Assembly: GCF_000238295.3 (NCBI RefSeq)
Contig: NZ_AHCD03000035.1
Coordinates: 434,001 to 498,000, forward strand
Length of the DNA: 64,000 nucleotides
DNA from: Pseudoalteromonas rubra
Lineage (GTDB): Bacteria; Pseudomonadota; Gammaproteobacteria; Enterobacterales; Alteromonadaceae
Reading direction: 5' to 3'
Part shown: one piece after another, positions 37,117-45,557 of the stretch
Numbering within the stretch: position 1 is the first letter of the stretch
Layout: each line of letters starts with the position of its first letter
The notes under the pieces: model-generated
Database searches by the model: none
What the model was told of the DNA's origin: nothing
The model's input: only the letters and a program-made list of their open reading frames with translations
Program-made: the position numbers and the translations under genes

Positions 37117-37150
37117 GTCTTCTTTAGTTCTCTTCACTTGCCATTTAGTT

Positions 37151-37181
37151 CTCACTGATCATTGGTTTTGAATGGGTGTCT
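37151..37181. repeat. A-type right module, easternmost copy
   Basis: CTCACTGATCATTGGTTTTG then AATGGGTGTCT, 13 bases before the stop codon of the OLD-like gene. No copies were seen to the right of this. Confidence 0.8.
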
Positions 37182-37193
37182 CATTTAATTCGC

Positions 37194-39038
37194 TTAATTT
37201 GCTTTATGTGCTTTCACTATCTCTTGAATTTGTTCAAACAGGGGCAAAAATGCAGTAAATGAATTAACATCAAGCGACCCAACCTTTGCTGAAAAATCTC
37301 TCTTTTTCCCTTTAAACACCACCAGTTCGCCGCCACCTAGTATTGGTTCTACTGAAAAGTGTTGGGATAAAGAAGGATTACCATAAAATAGCAATTCTAT
37401 AGATAAATTCGATTTATCTTTAAATGTTTCATTGCCACTTTTTATAACTTGATTTTCTAACTTTTCTTGAGAGGGAACAGGTAATAGTATTGCATGAGCA
37501 TTCAATTGTTCATTGCATCTACGCAGCCCTTTTCGAGGGTCTTGCTCAACTTCACTAGACAGTTGGCTCAATCTATTCCATGAGTTAAATCCCTCATTAT
37601 CGAAGTCGAAAAGAGCAATCAAGGGTCTATCATTGTAGTTGGTAAATATTCCATCCTGGCCATCATTACCGCGGCTGAATAAATTTGCTAAAAATGAAGC
37701 GTCAAAACAGTCTTGAATAAAAAATGGCATCTCATCTGAAGGGTATAATCTGCTCCAAGCTGTTTCGATAATAATTTTGTCTGTTATACCTTCAGTGAAA
37801 AGTATCGGTAAATTGGTCTTGGATAGATTGTAATTTATACTCAGTCCTGGCTCGATATCGTTAAGCGTGGCAAAACCTTCTGTAAGTATCGATAATGCTT
37901 CTTTTTTGGAACGCTTTTCTATTCGATTCTCTCCAGATTTATTCATTATGAATATTGACTCTTCCGGAGATAGAGCAATAGTTGATGGAGAATGTGATAC
38001 CAATATTACTTTAATATTCTTTTTCAGGAATATGTTTTGAATTACGCCAAGCATATTCTTCATCATTGACGGGTGAAGCGATGCGTCTACCTCGTCAAGC
38101 AGGAGAATGTCAGGAAAGTGGTTGTCGGATGTAGATTTATATATTGATGCAACCAACGCCATTAGAACTCTTTCACCAGATGAAAGGTTAGCGAAGTCCA
38201 ATTTCAATTCTGGGTTTCTTGTATGTTCAAGTTTAAGTTGGTAGTGAGAAAAGTAATCTGATCCTTCAGGTGAACTTACCCTATATTCAAGATTGTCAAA
38301 TTCATCCATTATTTCATTGATAACATCCCATGGTTTTCTGCCGTGCGCTTCAACAAATTCGCTTTCGCTCAAAACAGAGTAGTTTTTACCATTTTCGCTA
38401 TTTTCATAATGGTAAAATCTATTCTGTTGATATTTCACATAGTAATCCCAAATAACCTTACCAAGTTGCATAGGTAAAAAGTCATTTTTGAACATGTAAG
38501 GTTTATATAAAGAACTAAAGTCGTCTTCTTTAATTTCATCTGCACTATAAGGGAGCTTTTTTACTACCGATAGAATTCCTTGAGCCTGAGCGTTTCCTTT
38601 CATTTTGTTGTTGTTAAAAAGACCTTTGATAGACTCTCGATAACCTTTTAGAGTACTTTTTCCCAACTCCCATAGACCTTTACTTTCATCTTTACACTCT
38701 TCCTTAAGCTTTGGATATAAATTCTCGTCTATTTGTTTCTTCCAATTTGGTGTATGTGGCTTGACCTGCTGCTGATAAAAAATCCACGCCGCAGTGGTTT
38801 CCTTTTTTATCTGCTCCGCATTAAATGCTGATTCATTCTCCAACTTAAAGTTTTCGTAGTTGAAGTGGACTATGCTTGCATATTCAAGGTTCCTAAGAGT
38901 GCATTTTCTTTTTTCGATGGCACTCAACAAATGGCTTTTTCCTGAGCCATTGACACCTGTTAGAACAGTGAAGTCTGAGAGTTCGATAGAGTTGAACTTT
39001 GTAATAGAAATATGGTTTTGTTTAAATGTTAATTCCAT
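37194..39038 (-). CDS. AAA (AAA_15-type) ATPase with C-terminal TOPRIM-like domain, OLD-family-like
   Basis: 614 aa. The N-terminal ABC-type ATPase has the Walker A VLTGVNGSGKSHLL (about residue 35), signature NLSSGERVLMALVAS, Walker B DILLLDEVDASLHP and H-loop VILVSHSP. A C-terminal part begins ILFTEGITDKIIIE and later has PLIALFDFDNEGFNSW, the E and DxD pattern of a TOPRIM nuclease. This layout is that of OLD-family nucleases, many of which act in phage defence. No helicase (GajB) or other partner is adjacent. It lies at the right border of the repeat-rich region, its stop 13 bases from the last repeat. A 36-bp upstream segment is shared with the HEPN-like gene. Confidence 0.85.
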   Translation of the reverse strand: MELTFKQNHISITKFNSIELSDFTVLTGVNGSGKSHLLSAIEKRKCTLRNLEYASIVHFNYENFKLENESAFNAEQIKKETTAAWIFYQQQVKPHTPNWKKQIDENLYPKLKEECKDESKGLWELGKSTLKGYRESIKGLFNNNKMKGNAQAQGILSVVKKLPYSADEIKEDDFSSLYKPYMFKNDFLPMQLGKVIWDYYVKYQQNRFYHYENSENGKNYSVLSESEFVEAHGRKPWDVINEIMDEFDNLEYRVSSPEGSDYFSHYQLKLEHTRNPELKLDFANLSSGERVLMALVASIYKSTSDNHFPDILLLDEVDASLHPSMMKNMLGVIQNIFLKKNIKVILVSHSPSTIALSPEESIFIMNKSGENRIEKRSKKEALSILTEGFATLNDIEPGLSINYNLSKTNLPILFTEGITDKIIIETAWSRLYPSDEMPFFIQDCFDASFLANLFSRGNDGQDGIFTNYNDRPLIALFDFDNEGFNSWNRLSQLSSEVEQDPRKGLRRCNEQLNAHAILLPVPSQEKLENQVIKSGNETFKDKSNLSIELLFYGNPSLSQHFSVEPILGGGELVVFKGKKRDFSAKVGSLDVNSFTAFLPLFEQIQEIVKAHKAN

Positions 39039-39159
39039 TTAATAGATCTCTAATTTTCGAGGGGCACACAACAGCTTATTAGAGTGAATGCCGGTTAAAC
39101 CCAGTTCCAAAAAAGAACCACTTACAGAAAATTAATTTATTCATAATATGAACAACAAC

Positions 39160-39195
39160 CTACCACTATTGTACTAGTTACTCAAGCCAAAACAG
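39160..39195 (-). promoter_or_regulatory. 36-bp segment shared with 13138-13173
   Basis: About 29 of 36 positions agree with the segment before the HEPN-like gene, with GTTACTCAAGCCAA identical. It starts about 120 bases before the start codon of the OLD-like gene. Confidence 0.4.
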
Positions 39196-39337
39196 CTATG
39201 TTAAAACCGAGCCTTGCTCATAGCGAAACTTAAAAGTATGAACAAAATAAGAAACTTAGCCTTATAAACAACCACATTCACTTATACCTGTACAAGCGAA
39301 CAATACTTAAAAACGGCTCCTCCAACCCCCACCCAAC

Positions 39338-39366
39338 AAAAAAGCGCGTATAAACGCGCTTTTTTC
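39338..39366 (-). terminator. Rho-independent terminator of acnB
   Basis: AAAAAAGCGCG and CGCGCTTTTTT pair around TATAAA and give U-tracts on both strands, about 20 bases beyond the acnB stop. Confidence 0.88.
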
Positions 39367-39386
39367 AGTCTTTTAATCTATGAAGA

Positions 39387-42197
39387 TTAAAGTACTTTAA
39401 CAGGTACCGCTTGCTCTGAACCGAACTTAGTTGTCAGTTCTTCTTCAAGTGGGGTGAACGCAGTCAGGTCGATGCCTTCAACAGCAGCCTGGTACTCGTC
39501 CATAGTCGGGAAACGACCCAGAATCGTTGAAAGTACTACCAGTGGCGTAGAGCCAAGTAGTGATTCGCCTTTCTTCTCGTTAGAATCCGCTACAACACGG
39601 CCCTGGAACAGACGCGTAGAAGTTGCGATTACAGTGTCACCTGGTTCTGCTTTTTCCTGGTTACCCATACACAGGTTACATCCAGGGCGCTCAAGATACA
39701 GGATGTTTTCGTACTTAGTACGTGCCGCTGTCTTCGGATTTTCATCGTCAAACTCAAAGCCTGCGTACTTAGCCAGTACTTCCCAGTCGCCTTCTGCTTT
39801 TAGCTCATCAACGATGTTATATGTTGGTGGCGCAACAACCAGCGGTGCTTTGAACTCGATTGAACCATTTTGCTTCTCAAGGTTACGTAGCATCTGTGCA
39901 ATGATCTGCATGTCACCTTTGTGAACCATACAAGAACCAACAAAGCCCAGGTCAACTGGCTTGCCATCGTAGAAAGAAACAGGACGGATCACATCGTGCG
40001 TGTAACGCTTAGAAACGTCTTCGTTGTTTACATCCGGGTCAGCAATCATTGGTTCAACGATTTCGTCCAGGTTAACAACGACTTCTGCGTAGTACTTAGC
40101 ATTGTCATCAGGTGCAAGTGCAGGTTGCTCACCAGAATTGATGCCCGCGATACGCTCATCGGCCAAGTCGATAAGGCCTTGTAACGTCTTCGCTTCGTTC
40201 TCCATGCCCTTGTTGATCATGATCTGGATGCGGCTCTTCGCCAGCTCGATTGACTTGATCAACGTTTCATCGTTAGAGATACAGATTGACGCTTTCGCTT
40301 TCATCTCTGCAGTCCAGTCAGTGAAAGTGAACGCCTGGTCCGCCATCAGAGTACCAATGTGTACTTCGATGATACGGCCCTGGAACACGTTCTCACCGCC
40401 GAATTGCTTCAGCATTTGTGCCTGAGTCGCGTGTACCACATCACGGAAGTCCATGTGCTTAGCCATGGCACCTTTGAAGGTTACTTTTACAGACTCTGGA
40501 ATTGGCATTGCTGATTCACCAGTCGCCAGTGCCAGCGCAACAGTACCTGAGTCAGCACCGAATGCCACACCTTTAGACATACGCGTGTGCGAGTCACCAC
40601 CGATGATAATAGCACGGTCATCCACAGTAATGTCGTTCAGTACTTTGTGGATTACGTCTGTCATTGAGTGGTAAACCCCTTTCGGGTCACGCGCTGTGAT
40701 CAGACCAAACTTGTTCATGAACGCCATTAACTTAGGAATGTTCGCTTGCGCTTTTTTATCCCAAACAGACGCTGTGTGACAGCCTGACTGATATGCGCCG
40801 TCTACCAAAGGAGAAATCGTAGAAGCAGCCATGGCTTCCAGCTCCTGAGACGTCATTGGACCTGTGGTGTCCTGAGAACCAACGATGTTCACTTTAACAC
40901 GAACGTTAGAACCAGCGTGAAGTGGTGTTTCAGAAGCAACACCTACCGCGTTACGGTTGAAGATTTTCTCAACCGCAGTCAGACCCTGACCTTCGTGTGA
41001 GATTTCTTTTGAAGCCGCGTAAACAACAGGCGCTTCAATACCCAGCGTTTCTGCTGCAAACGTTTGTAGCTTCTTACCGAATACCACAGCGTAAGAACCA
41101 CCGGCCTTCATGAACTCTACTTTTTGTGGAGTGAATGAAGAAGATACATCAACCAGCTCTTTGTCGCCGTTGTACAGCTTCTGTGCCTTAGTATCGATAG
41201 TAAGTACCGTACCAGTCGCTACAGAATATGCTTCTTCCAGTACCGGATCGCCGTTCGCGTCAGTCACTACGTTGCCGTTTTCGTCGGTTTTCTTCACCCA
41301 GTTTTTAAGGTCAAGACCGATACCACCGGTTACATCAACGGTTGTCAGGAAGATTGGTGCAATACCGTTAGTACCCGCAACAACTGGTGCAATGTTGATG
41401 AATGGTACGTACGGGCTTGCTTGTGTCCCCGCCCAAAGTGCAACGTTGTTCACACCAGACATACGAGATGAACCTACACCCATAGTGCCTTTTTCAGCAA
41501 TCAGCATAACTTTTGCATTTGGGTGCTTCTTCTGCAGCTCAACAATTTCTTGCTGTGCTTCAGGGGTGATCATACATTTACCGTGTAGTTCACGGTCAGC
41601 ACGTGAGTGTGCCTGGTTACCTGGAGAAAGTAAGTCAGTTGAGATATCACCTTCACCGGCAATATAAGTAACAACTTCAATTTTCTCTGCAATATCAGGC
41701 AGCTTAGTAAAGAATTCAGCTTTCGCGTAGCTTTCTAAGATGTCTTTTGCAATTGCATTGCCCGCTTTAAACGCTGCTTCTATACGTGACGTGTCTGCGT
41801 CATAAAGGAAAACCTGCGTTTTAAGTACGTCAGCAGCTTGCTTAGCAACCGCTTCTTCGTTGCCCAGTGCAAGGTCAAGTAGTACCGCAATTGAAGGACC
41901 GCCTTTCATGTGAGAAAGCAGTTCAAATGCAAAGTCCGCAGAAATTTCAGCTACAGTCTCTTCGCCCAGGATAATTTCTTTTAGGAATTGTGCTTTCACA
42001 CCAGCAGCGCTGGTTGTGCCCGGAAGCGTGTTGTAGATGAAGAAGTTCAGAGAATCTTCACGGTGCTCATGCCCTGTGTCTTTGATTTGGGCAATAATTT
42101 CAGATAGCAGATCAGCGCTATCGATTGGTTTTGGACTCAATCCAAGTTCCGTTTTACGGGTTTGGATTTCTTCCATGTACTCATTATACAAACTCAT
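39387..42197 (-). CDS. acnB: Aconitate hydratase B (bifunctional aconitase / 2-methylisocitrate dehydratase)
   Basis: TCA-cycle aconitase isomerising citrate to isocitrate, also active in the methylcitrate cycle. At 936 aa it is longer than E. coli AcnB (865) and diverges in the middle, but the AcnB layout holds: N-terminal HEAT-like domain, swivel domain, and core with GSQDTTGPMTSQEL, IGGDSHTRMSKGVAFGADSG and HATQAQMLKQFGG. [4Fe-4S] ligands are in GSCMVHKGD and in the pair GCNLCMGNQ. TSTRLFQGRV lies near the C-terminus. The start follows GACGAGGTTTAT. Monocistronic with its own terminator. The cluster cysteines make it sensitive to iron and oxidants, as is known of the family. Confidence 0.93.
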   Translation of the reverse strand: MSLYNEYMEEIQTRKTELGLSPKPIDSADLLSEIIAQIKDTGHEHREDSLNFFIYNTLPGTTSAAGVKAQFLKEIILGEETVAEISADFAFELLSHMKGGPSIAVLLDLALGNEEAVAKQAADVLKTQVFLYDADTSRIEAAFKAGNAIAKDILESYAKAEFFTKLPDIAEKIEVVTYIAGEGDISTDLLSPGNQAHSRADRELHGKCMITPEAQQEIVELQKKHPNAKVMLIAEKGTMGVGSSRMSGVNNVALWAGTQASPYVPFINIAPVVAGTNGIAPIFLTTVDVTGGIGLDLKNWVKKTDENGNVVTDANGDPVLEEAYSVATGTVLTIDTKAQKLYNGDKELVDVSSSFTPQKVEFMKAGGSYAVVFGKKLQTFAAETLGIEAPVVYAASKEISHEGQGLTAVEKIFNRNAVGVASETPLHAGSNVRVKVNIVGSQDTTGPMTSQELEAMAASTISPLVDGAYQSGCHTASVWDKKAQANIPKLMAFMNKFGLITARDPKGVYHSMTDVIHKVLNDITVDDRAIIIGGDSHTRMSKGVAFGADSGTVALALATGESAMPIPESVKVTFKGAMAKHMDFRDVVHATQAQMLKQFGGENVFQGRIIEVHIGTLMADQAFTFTDWTAEMKAKASICISNDETLIKSIELAKSRIQIMINKGMENEAKTLQGLIDLADERIAGINSGEQPALAPDDNAKYYAEVVVNLDEIVEPMIADPDVNNEDVSKRYTHDVIRPVSFYDGKPVDLGFVGSCMVHKGDMQIIAQMLRNLEKQNGSIEFKAPLVVAPPTYNIVDELKAEGDWEVLAKYAGFEFDDENPKTAARTKYENILYLERPGCNLCMGNQEKAEPGDTVIATSTRLFQGRVVADSNEKKGESLLGSTPLVVLSTILGRFPTMDEYQAAVEGIDLTAFTPLEEELTTKFGSEQAVPVKVL

Positions 42198-42448
42198 ATA
42201 AACCTCGTCAGGCAGTAATACGTGTAGATAGAACCGCGCTATTCTACCCTACTTTGCCGTTTCACGTAATCATTTAACTAAAAAAGCCTGTTTTAACGTC
42301 ACTTTTCTAGTCGGATTCACATTCAGCGTGAGGCTGCTTTATACCAAACATCATCACTTAGCAAAAATGAAAATGTGAAATTCCGACTAATTGTCTAGTG
42401 CCGACGAGCGCGCGTTTATGCTGCTAACAACATCCCCTACACCAAACG

Positions 42449-44443
42449 TTAGCTATCTGCAGGATTATCGCTGAGCACCAATGTCTTCAGTGGATGCCTT
42501 ACGGAGCGGGATACGGGCGGTGCAGTTCTGCCCACACGACCCATAAAGACCAGGTTTTTATACTCGGGAATGTAAGACTTGTAGAGACGCTGACATGCCT
42601 TTGCTCGTCTGAGGACAGATTGATCGTCTGTAAAGGTCACATCGTTGTCGAGGTAACGGGAGAAAATAACTGGTGTTAACCCCGGCTGTAAGCCAAGCTG
42701 CAACGCATCGGTCATTAACCAGAACCGATAAATCGCTCGCCCGGCAGCCAGATAGTCATTTTTCAGCTTAGCCGGATGTGGCGCGCACAGGGTAAAATGT
42801 GCACTCGAACAAATACCCGGGAGCAGATCTAATTGTAATCTGGGTGCGAGCGTGCCAAACAGATATCGATTTAAAAAGGCAACCCGGCTCCATTTTTTAA
42901 ACGCCCACTGCATCAGCTGGCCCGTGCCTTTATCTATACCCAAAGCTTGCTCGGGTATTTTGCTGTCGCTAAATTGCTGGCCCCAATCAATGATCTCCTT
43001 ATGGACGTGATAGGCCTCCTTCATGGTCAATCTGGTTTTCGCATTTTTAAAGTTCAACCAGGCACACCGCCATTTTTGCGCCAGGCTCTCATAAAAGTGC
43101 AGCTTAAACCCGGCAGGTAAGCACTGCTGCAACGCCGCTTTTTCCTCATCCGTTAACGCCCGGGTCCCCATTGGACGACGCTGCACTGTGCGGGTTTTAA
43201 CATAGGGAAGCAAAGGATCCGGCTTTACGTTACTGTCCCGTTCTAACTCAACCTGATAATGGATCGTGTCAGCGAGGCCTTCTGGTGTTTGCGCCGCGGT
43301 CTGGTTCACAACCGCTCGGCAATGATAGCGACTGGCCGCAATGTCGATGGCTTCCAGTAGCATGCCGTGCGCCAGCTCGCTGGAATGTCCATCCAGATCA
43401 TACACACTGTGATCACAGGTATTGCTGGCATAAATGATAAACGTTGTGTCACTGAGCAGTTCAAAACGCCATGGCTGCGTGTTGTCGCCGCTGGGCGCCC
43501 ACTTGGCCAGTTCAATCACTTTCTCCGCCGTCGTCATCGCATTGCTTGCGGGCACAGACTCAGAAAGCCCGGCGTCACTTTTGGGCGTCTGTAATTTTTT
43601 CCTGACCAGTTTGAACAACAACTGTTGTAACGGGTTACGATTGCCACCCGGCCGCCATACTTTCTTCATTTTATTACTGAAGGCATCAAAATGCAGGCTA
43701 CGCGGCGCGCAGATAACCGGTCCACGATTAAGCAGTATTTTGGCAACCTGAGCGACTGCCACGCCCGTTGCCAGCTGGCACCCAACCACAGTCGAGGGCC
43801 CTTTTTTATTCGCCAGGTCCACCGTGGACGGGTCAACCAGTGCCTGTTTTTGCAAATTGGCAGGTGTCAGGCCCAGATAAAATCGAATGTACTGTTCACT
43901 CTCTGTATATCCCGCAAGGTCAAAGTACTGCTCAAATGACATTTTACCGGGCAGGAAGTTAATGTACGCAGTCCCCATGCCAATGGGCGCAGCCGTCGTG
44001 GCCGGGATCCCCTGGTCATAGCACTGTGCAAACACCCGCCGCCTTATGCCCAAAACAAAGAAATCCAGTGCATCAATATAGCAATCAACATCCGCTAAAA
44101 ACGCAGTCAGGTTCTGCTCGGTCACCCCCTCACTGAATCCTGTGATCTCAATATCCGGATTGATTTCTTTGGCCATACGGATCATGGTATCGAGCTTCTT
44201 TTTACCATAACTTGCCGTCGTCGCACCCACCTGACGATTGGTGTTTTCACACCCAAACTCGTCAAAATCAGCAAGGTGAAAACGTGTAATACCCAGCCTG
44301 ACCAAAGCCAATAAATGAGAACCGCCGACCCCGCCTAACCCGGCAATAGCTACCTTTTTACGTTTTAAAATCTGTTGCTCCGTGGAGGTCACCCACCCAA
44401 TGTTTCTGGAGAAAGCCAGATCATAATCAAAATGCGTATTCAT
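42449..44443 (-). CDS. E1-like (ThiF/MoeB) adenylating enzyme fused to a nitroreductase domain (Rv1355c-like)
   Basis: About 664 aa. The N-terminal half is a ThiF-type adenylation domain: VAIAGLGGVGGSHLLALVRLG nucleotide loop (about residue 30), DFDEFGCENTNRQVGA, and DCYIDALDFF. The usual catalytic cysteine and zinc CxxC pairs are not evident. The C-terminal half (from about 300) is nitroreductase-like: AKWAPSGDNTQPWRFE, then RRPMGTRALTDEEKAAL and AGRAIYRFWLMTDALQLGLQPG. This fusion matches what is annotated as the Rv1355c family. Three tandem ATGs follow the upstream gene's stop, which overlaps the ribosome site (TAAGGA), so translation is coupled to the acyltransferase. Activation of a carboxylate or of a C-terminus, followed by flavin redox, is plausible but unproven. 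Confidence 0.85.
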   Translation of the reverse strand: MNTHFDYDLAFSRNIGWVTSTEQQILKRKKVAIAGLGGVGGSHLLALVRLGITRFHLADFDEFGCENTNRQVGATTASYGKKKLDTMIRMAKEINPDIEITGFSEGVTEQNLTAFLADVDCYIDALDFFVLGIRRRVFAQCYDQGIPATTAAPIGMGTAYINFLPGKMSFEQYFDLAGYTESEQYIRFYLGLTPANLQKQALVDPSTVDLANKKGPSTVVGCQLATGVAVAQVAKILLNRGPVICAPRSLHFDAFSNKMKKVWRPGGNRNPLQQLLFKLVRKKLQTPKSDAGLSESVPASNAMTTAEKVIELAKWAPSGDNTQPWRFELLSDTTFIIYASNTCDHSVYDLDGHSSELAHGMLLEAIDIAASRYHCRAVVNQTAAQTPEGLADTIHYQVELERDSNVKPDPLLPYVKTRTVQRRPMGTRALTDEEKAALQQCLPAGFKLHFYESLAQKWRCAWLNFKNAKTRLTMKEAYHVHKEIIDWGQQFSDSKIPEQALGIDKGTGQLMQWAFKKWSRVAFLNRYLFGTLAPRLQLDLLPGICSSAHFTLCAPHPAKLKNDYLAAGRAIYRFWLMTDALQLGLQPGLTPVIFSRYLDNDVTFTDDQSVLRRAKACQRLYKSYIPEYKNLVFMGRVGRTAPPVSRSVRHPLKTLVLSDNPADS

Positions 44444-44452
44444 CATCATTCC

Positions 44453-45202
44453 TTAGGATAATTCACAGGCAAGTTCAGTATTGTTTAACTGCTGAGACAG
44501 CCGACGCTCCACGGCCTGGTATAGCTCACTGAGTACATCACTGCGAAGCTGCTGCGCCTTAAATTCATGCGTATCAAAGTGGTATACCGCCCTGCGCCCT
44601 CGGTGCTCAATATCTTCACTGAGCCTGGTCAGGGTCAGACCAAGCATTTTGAGGTGTCTGCTTAACTTCGGACTGGCTAATAATAAGGTGCCCCGACAAC
44701 CATGCAGTTTGGCAAGGGCGATACAACAAAAATACAAGCTGACCGACATCAGCTGAGTATGTTGAGACGCAGGCTGCGACACAGTACCTGGCTCATCCTG
44801 GCGATAATCCCTGATGCTTTTGCGCCTTACATCAGGCAGCAATGCCAGCCGGGAACATTCACTTAACGTGCCCGACTGCAACAAAGGCAACAACAGGCTT
44901 GTTTTTAGATATCCACCATACTGGTCCTGGCTGGGTAAGGTTAACGACGAGTGAGGCGAAGGAATGATCAATCGAATACATCCTATATATTCCTTGCTGG
45001 CCTTGTGCTGCAACAAACAATGAATGGAATGATCGTCATATTCGTCCCGCTCCAGTTGCGTTTGCTGCCTGGCTTCCCAATTCAGCTCATCACAATAAAC
45101 TTGATGACGGATAGTAAAAACAGCGTCCTTTTGTTTTTGCGACTGCGCAAGCTGCATATCAAACGTTCGCATAAACTCAGCGCCAACAGACATAGGTTCC
45201 AT
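44453..45202 (-). CDS. Acyltransferase of the FeeM / PEP-CTERM-associated, autoinducer-synthase-like GNAT family
   Basis: About 249 aa. The core has VFTIRHQVYCDELNWE (N-terminal signature shared with LuxI-like and N-acyl amino acid synthases), DDHSIHCLLQHKASKEYIGCIRLI (GNAT central strands), ECSRLALLP, and a helix-rich part LYFCCIALAKLHGCRGTLLLASPKL. Enzymes of this type transfer acyl groups from acyl-ACP to an amino acid or similar acceptor. ATG 45202 is chosen because AGGAAGGA precedes it. It is the first gene of a two-gene operon with the E1-nitroreductase. No PEP-CTERM or exosortase gene is in the window, so the acceptor may be a small molecule made with its partner. Confidence 0.82.
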   Translation of the reverse strand: MEPMSVGAEFMRTFDMQLAQSQKQKDAVFTIRHQVYCDELNWEARQQTQLERDEYDDHSIHCLLQHKASKEYIGCIRLIIPSPHSSLTLPSQDQYGGYLKTSLLLPLLQSGTLSECSRLALLPDVRRKSIRDYRQDEPGTVSQPASQHTQLMSVSLYFCCIALAKLHGCRGTLLLASPKLSRHLKMLGLTLTRLSEDIEHRGRRAVYHFDTHEFKAQQLRSDVLSELYQAVERRLSQQLNNTELACELS

Positions 45203-45523
45203 ATTTTTCCTTCCTAACCTGAGTATTCCCGATGGCTGTGCAGTATAGGGGCGGCCTTTTTTTCGGACTTGGTAGAAACAACGATGTTGTGTGGAAAACA
45301 GGGGCACATAGGTTCAAAGAGAATGGACGCCTCGCTATCAACACAGATTAGTGCCAGCTAAATTTACAAGCAGGACAGAACGGTATTTCCGCTGAATGAC
45401 TGGCAAATTCCCAAAACGAATCACTTAGACTTTGTGTGCAAAGCGCTTATATAACCGGGGGTGTTTAGAATACGCTCGAAAAGCCAAACCTGAAACAGTT
45501 TCGCTATCCTGGCAGGCGCAGAG

Positions 45524-45553
45524 ACAGCTGGCCAGACACGCCGGGCCAGCTGT
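45524..45553. terminator. Perfect 10-bp hairpin after the aspartoacylase-like gene
   Basis: ACAGCTGGCC and GGCCAGCTGT pair around AGACACGCCG. It ends five bases beyond the stop codon on the minus strand; no T tract follows. Confidence 0.5.
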
Positions 45554-45557
45554 ATGA

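Larger units (their letters stand above)
39039..39386. other. Intergenic region between OLD-like gene and acnB
   Basis: 348 bases. It contains the upstream region of the OLD-like gene with the shared 36-bp segment, AT-rich sequence with no gene, and the acnB terminator at the right end. Confidence 0.5.

Noticed and set aside
21795..37181. CRISPR array, because short repeats recur many times
   Set aside because: Spacing is irregular (hundreds to thousands of bases), genes lie between copies, the repeats have long inverted ends, and no cas gene is present.
37194..39038. Gabija GajA
   Set aside because: No UvrD-like GajB gene follows on either side; only the general OLD-like layout is supported.
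44453..45202. A LuxI-type acyl-homoserine-lactone synthase
   Set aside because: No LuxR partner and the motifs fit the FeeM/PEP-CTERM-associated acyltransferases better; HSL synthesis cannot be claimed.
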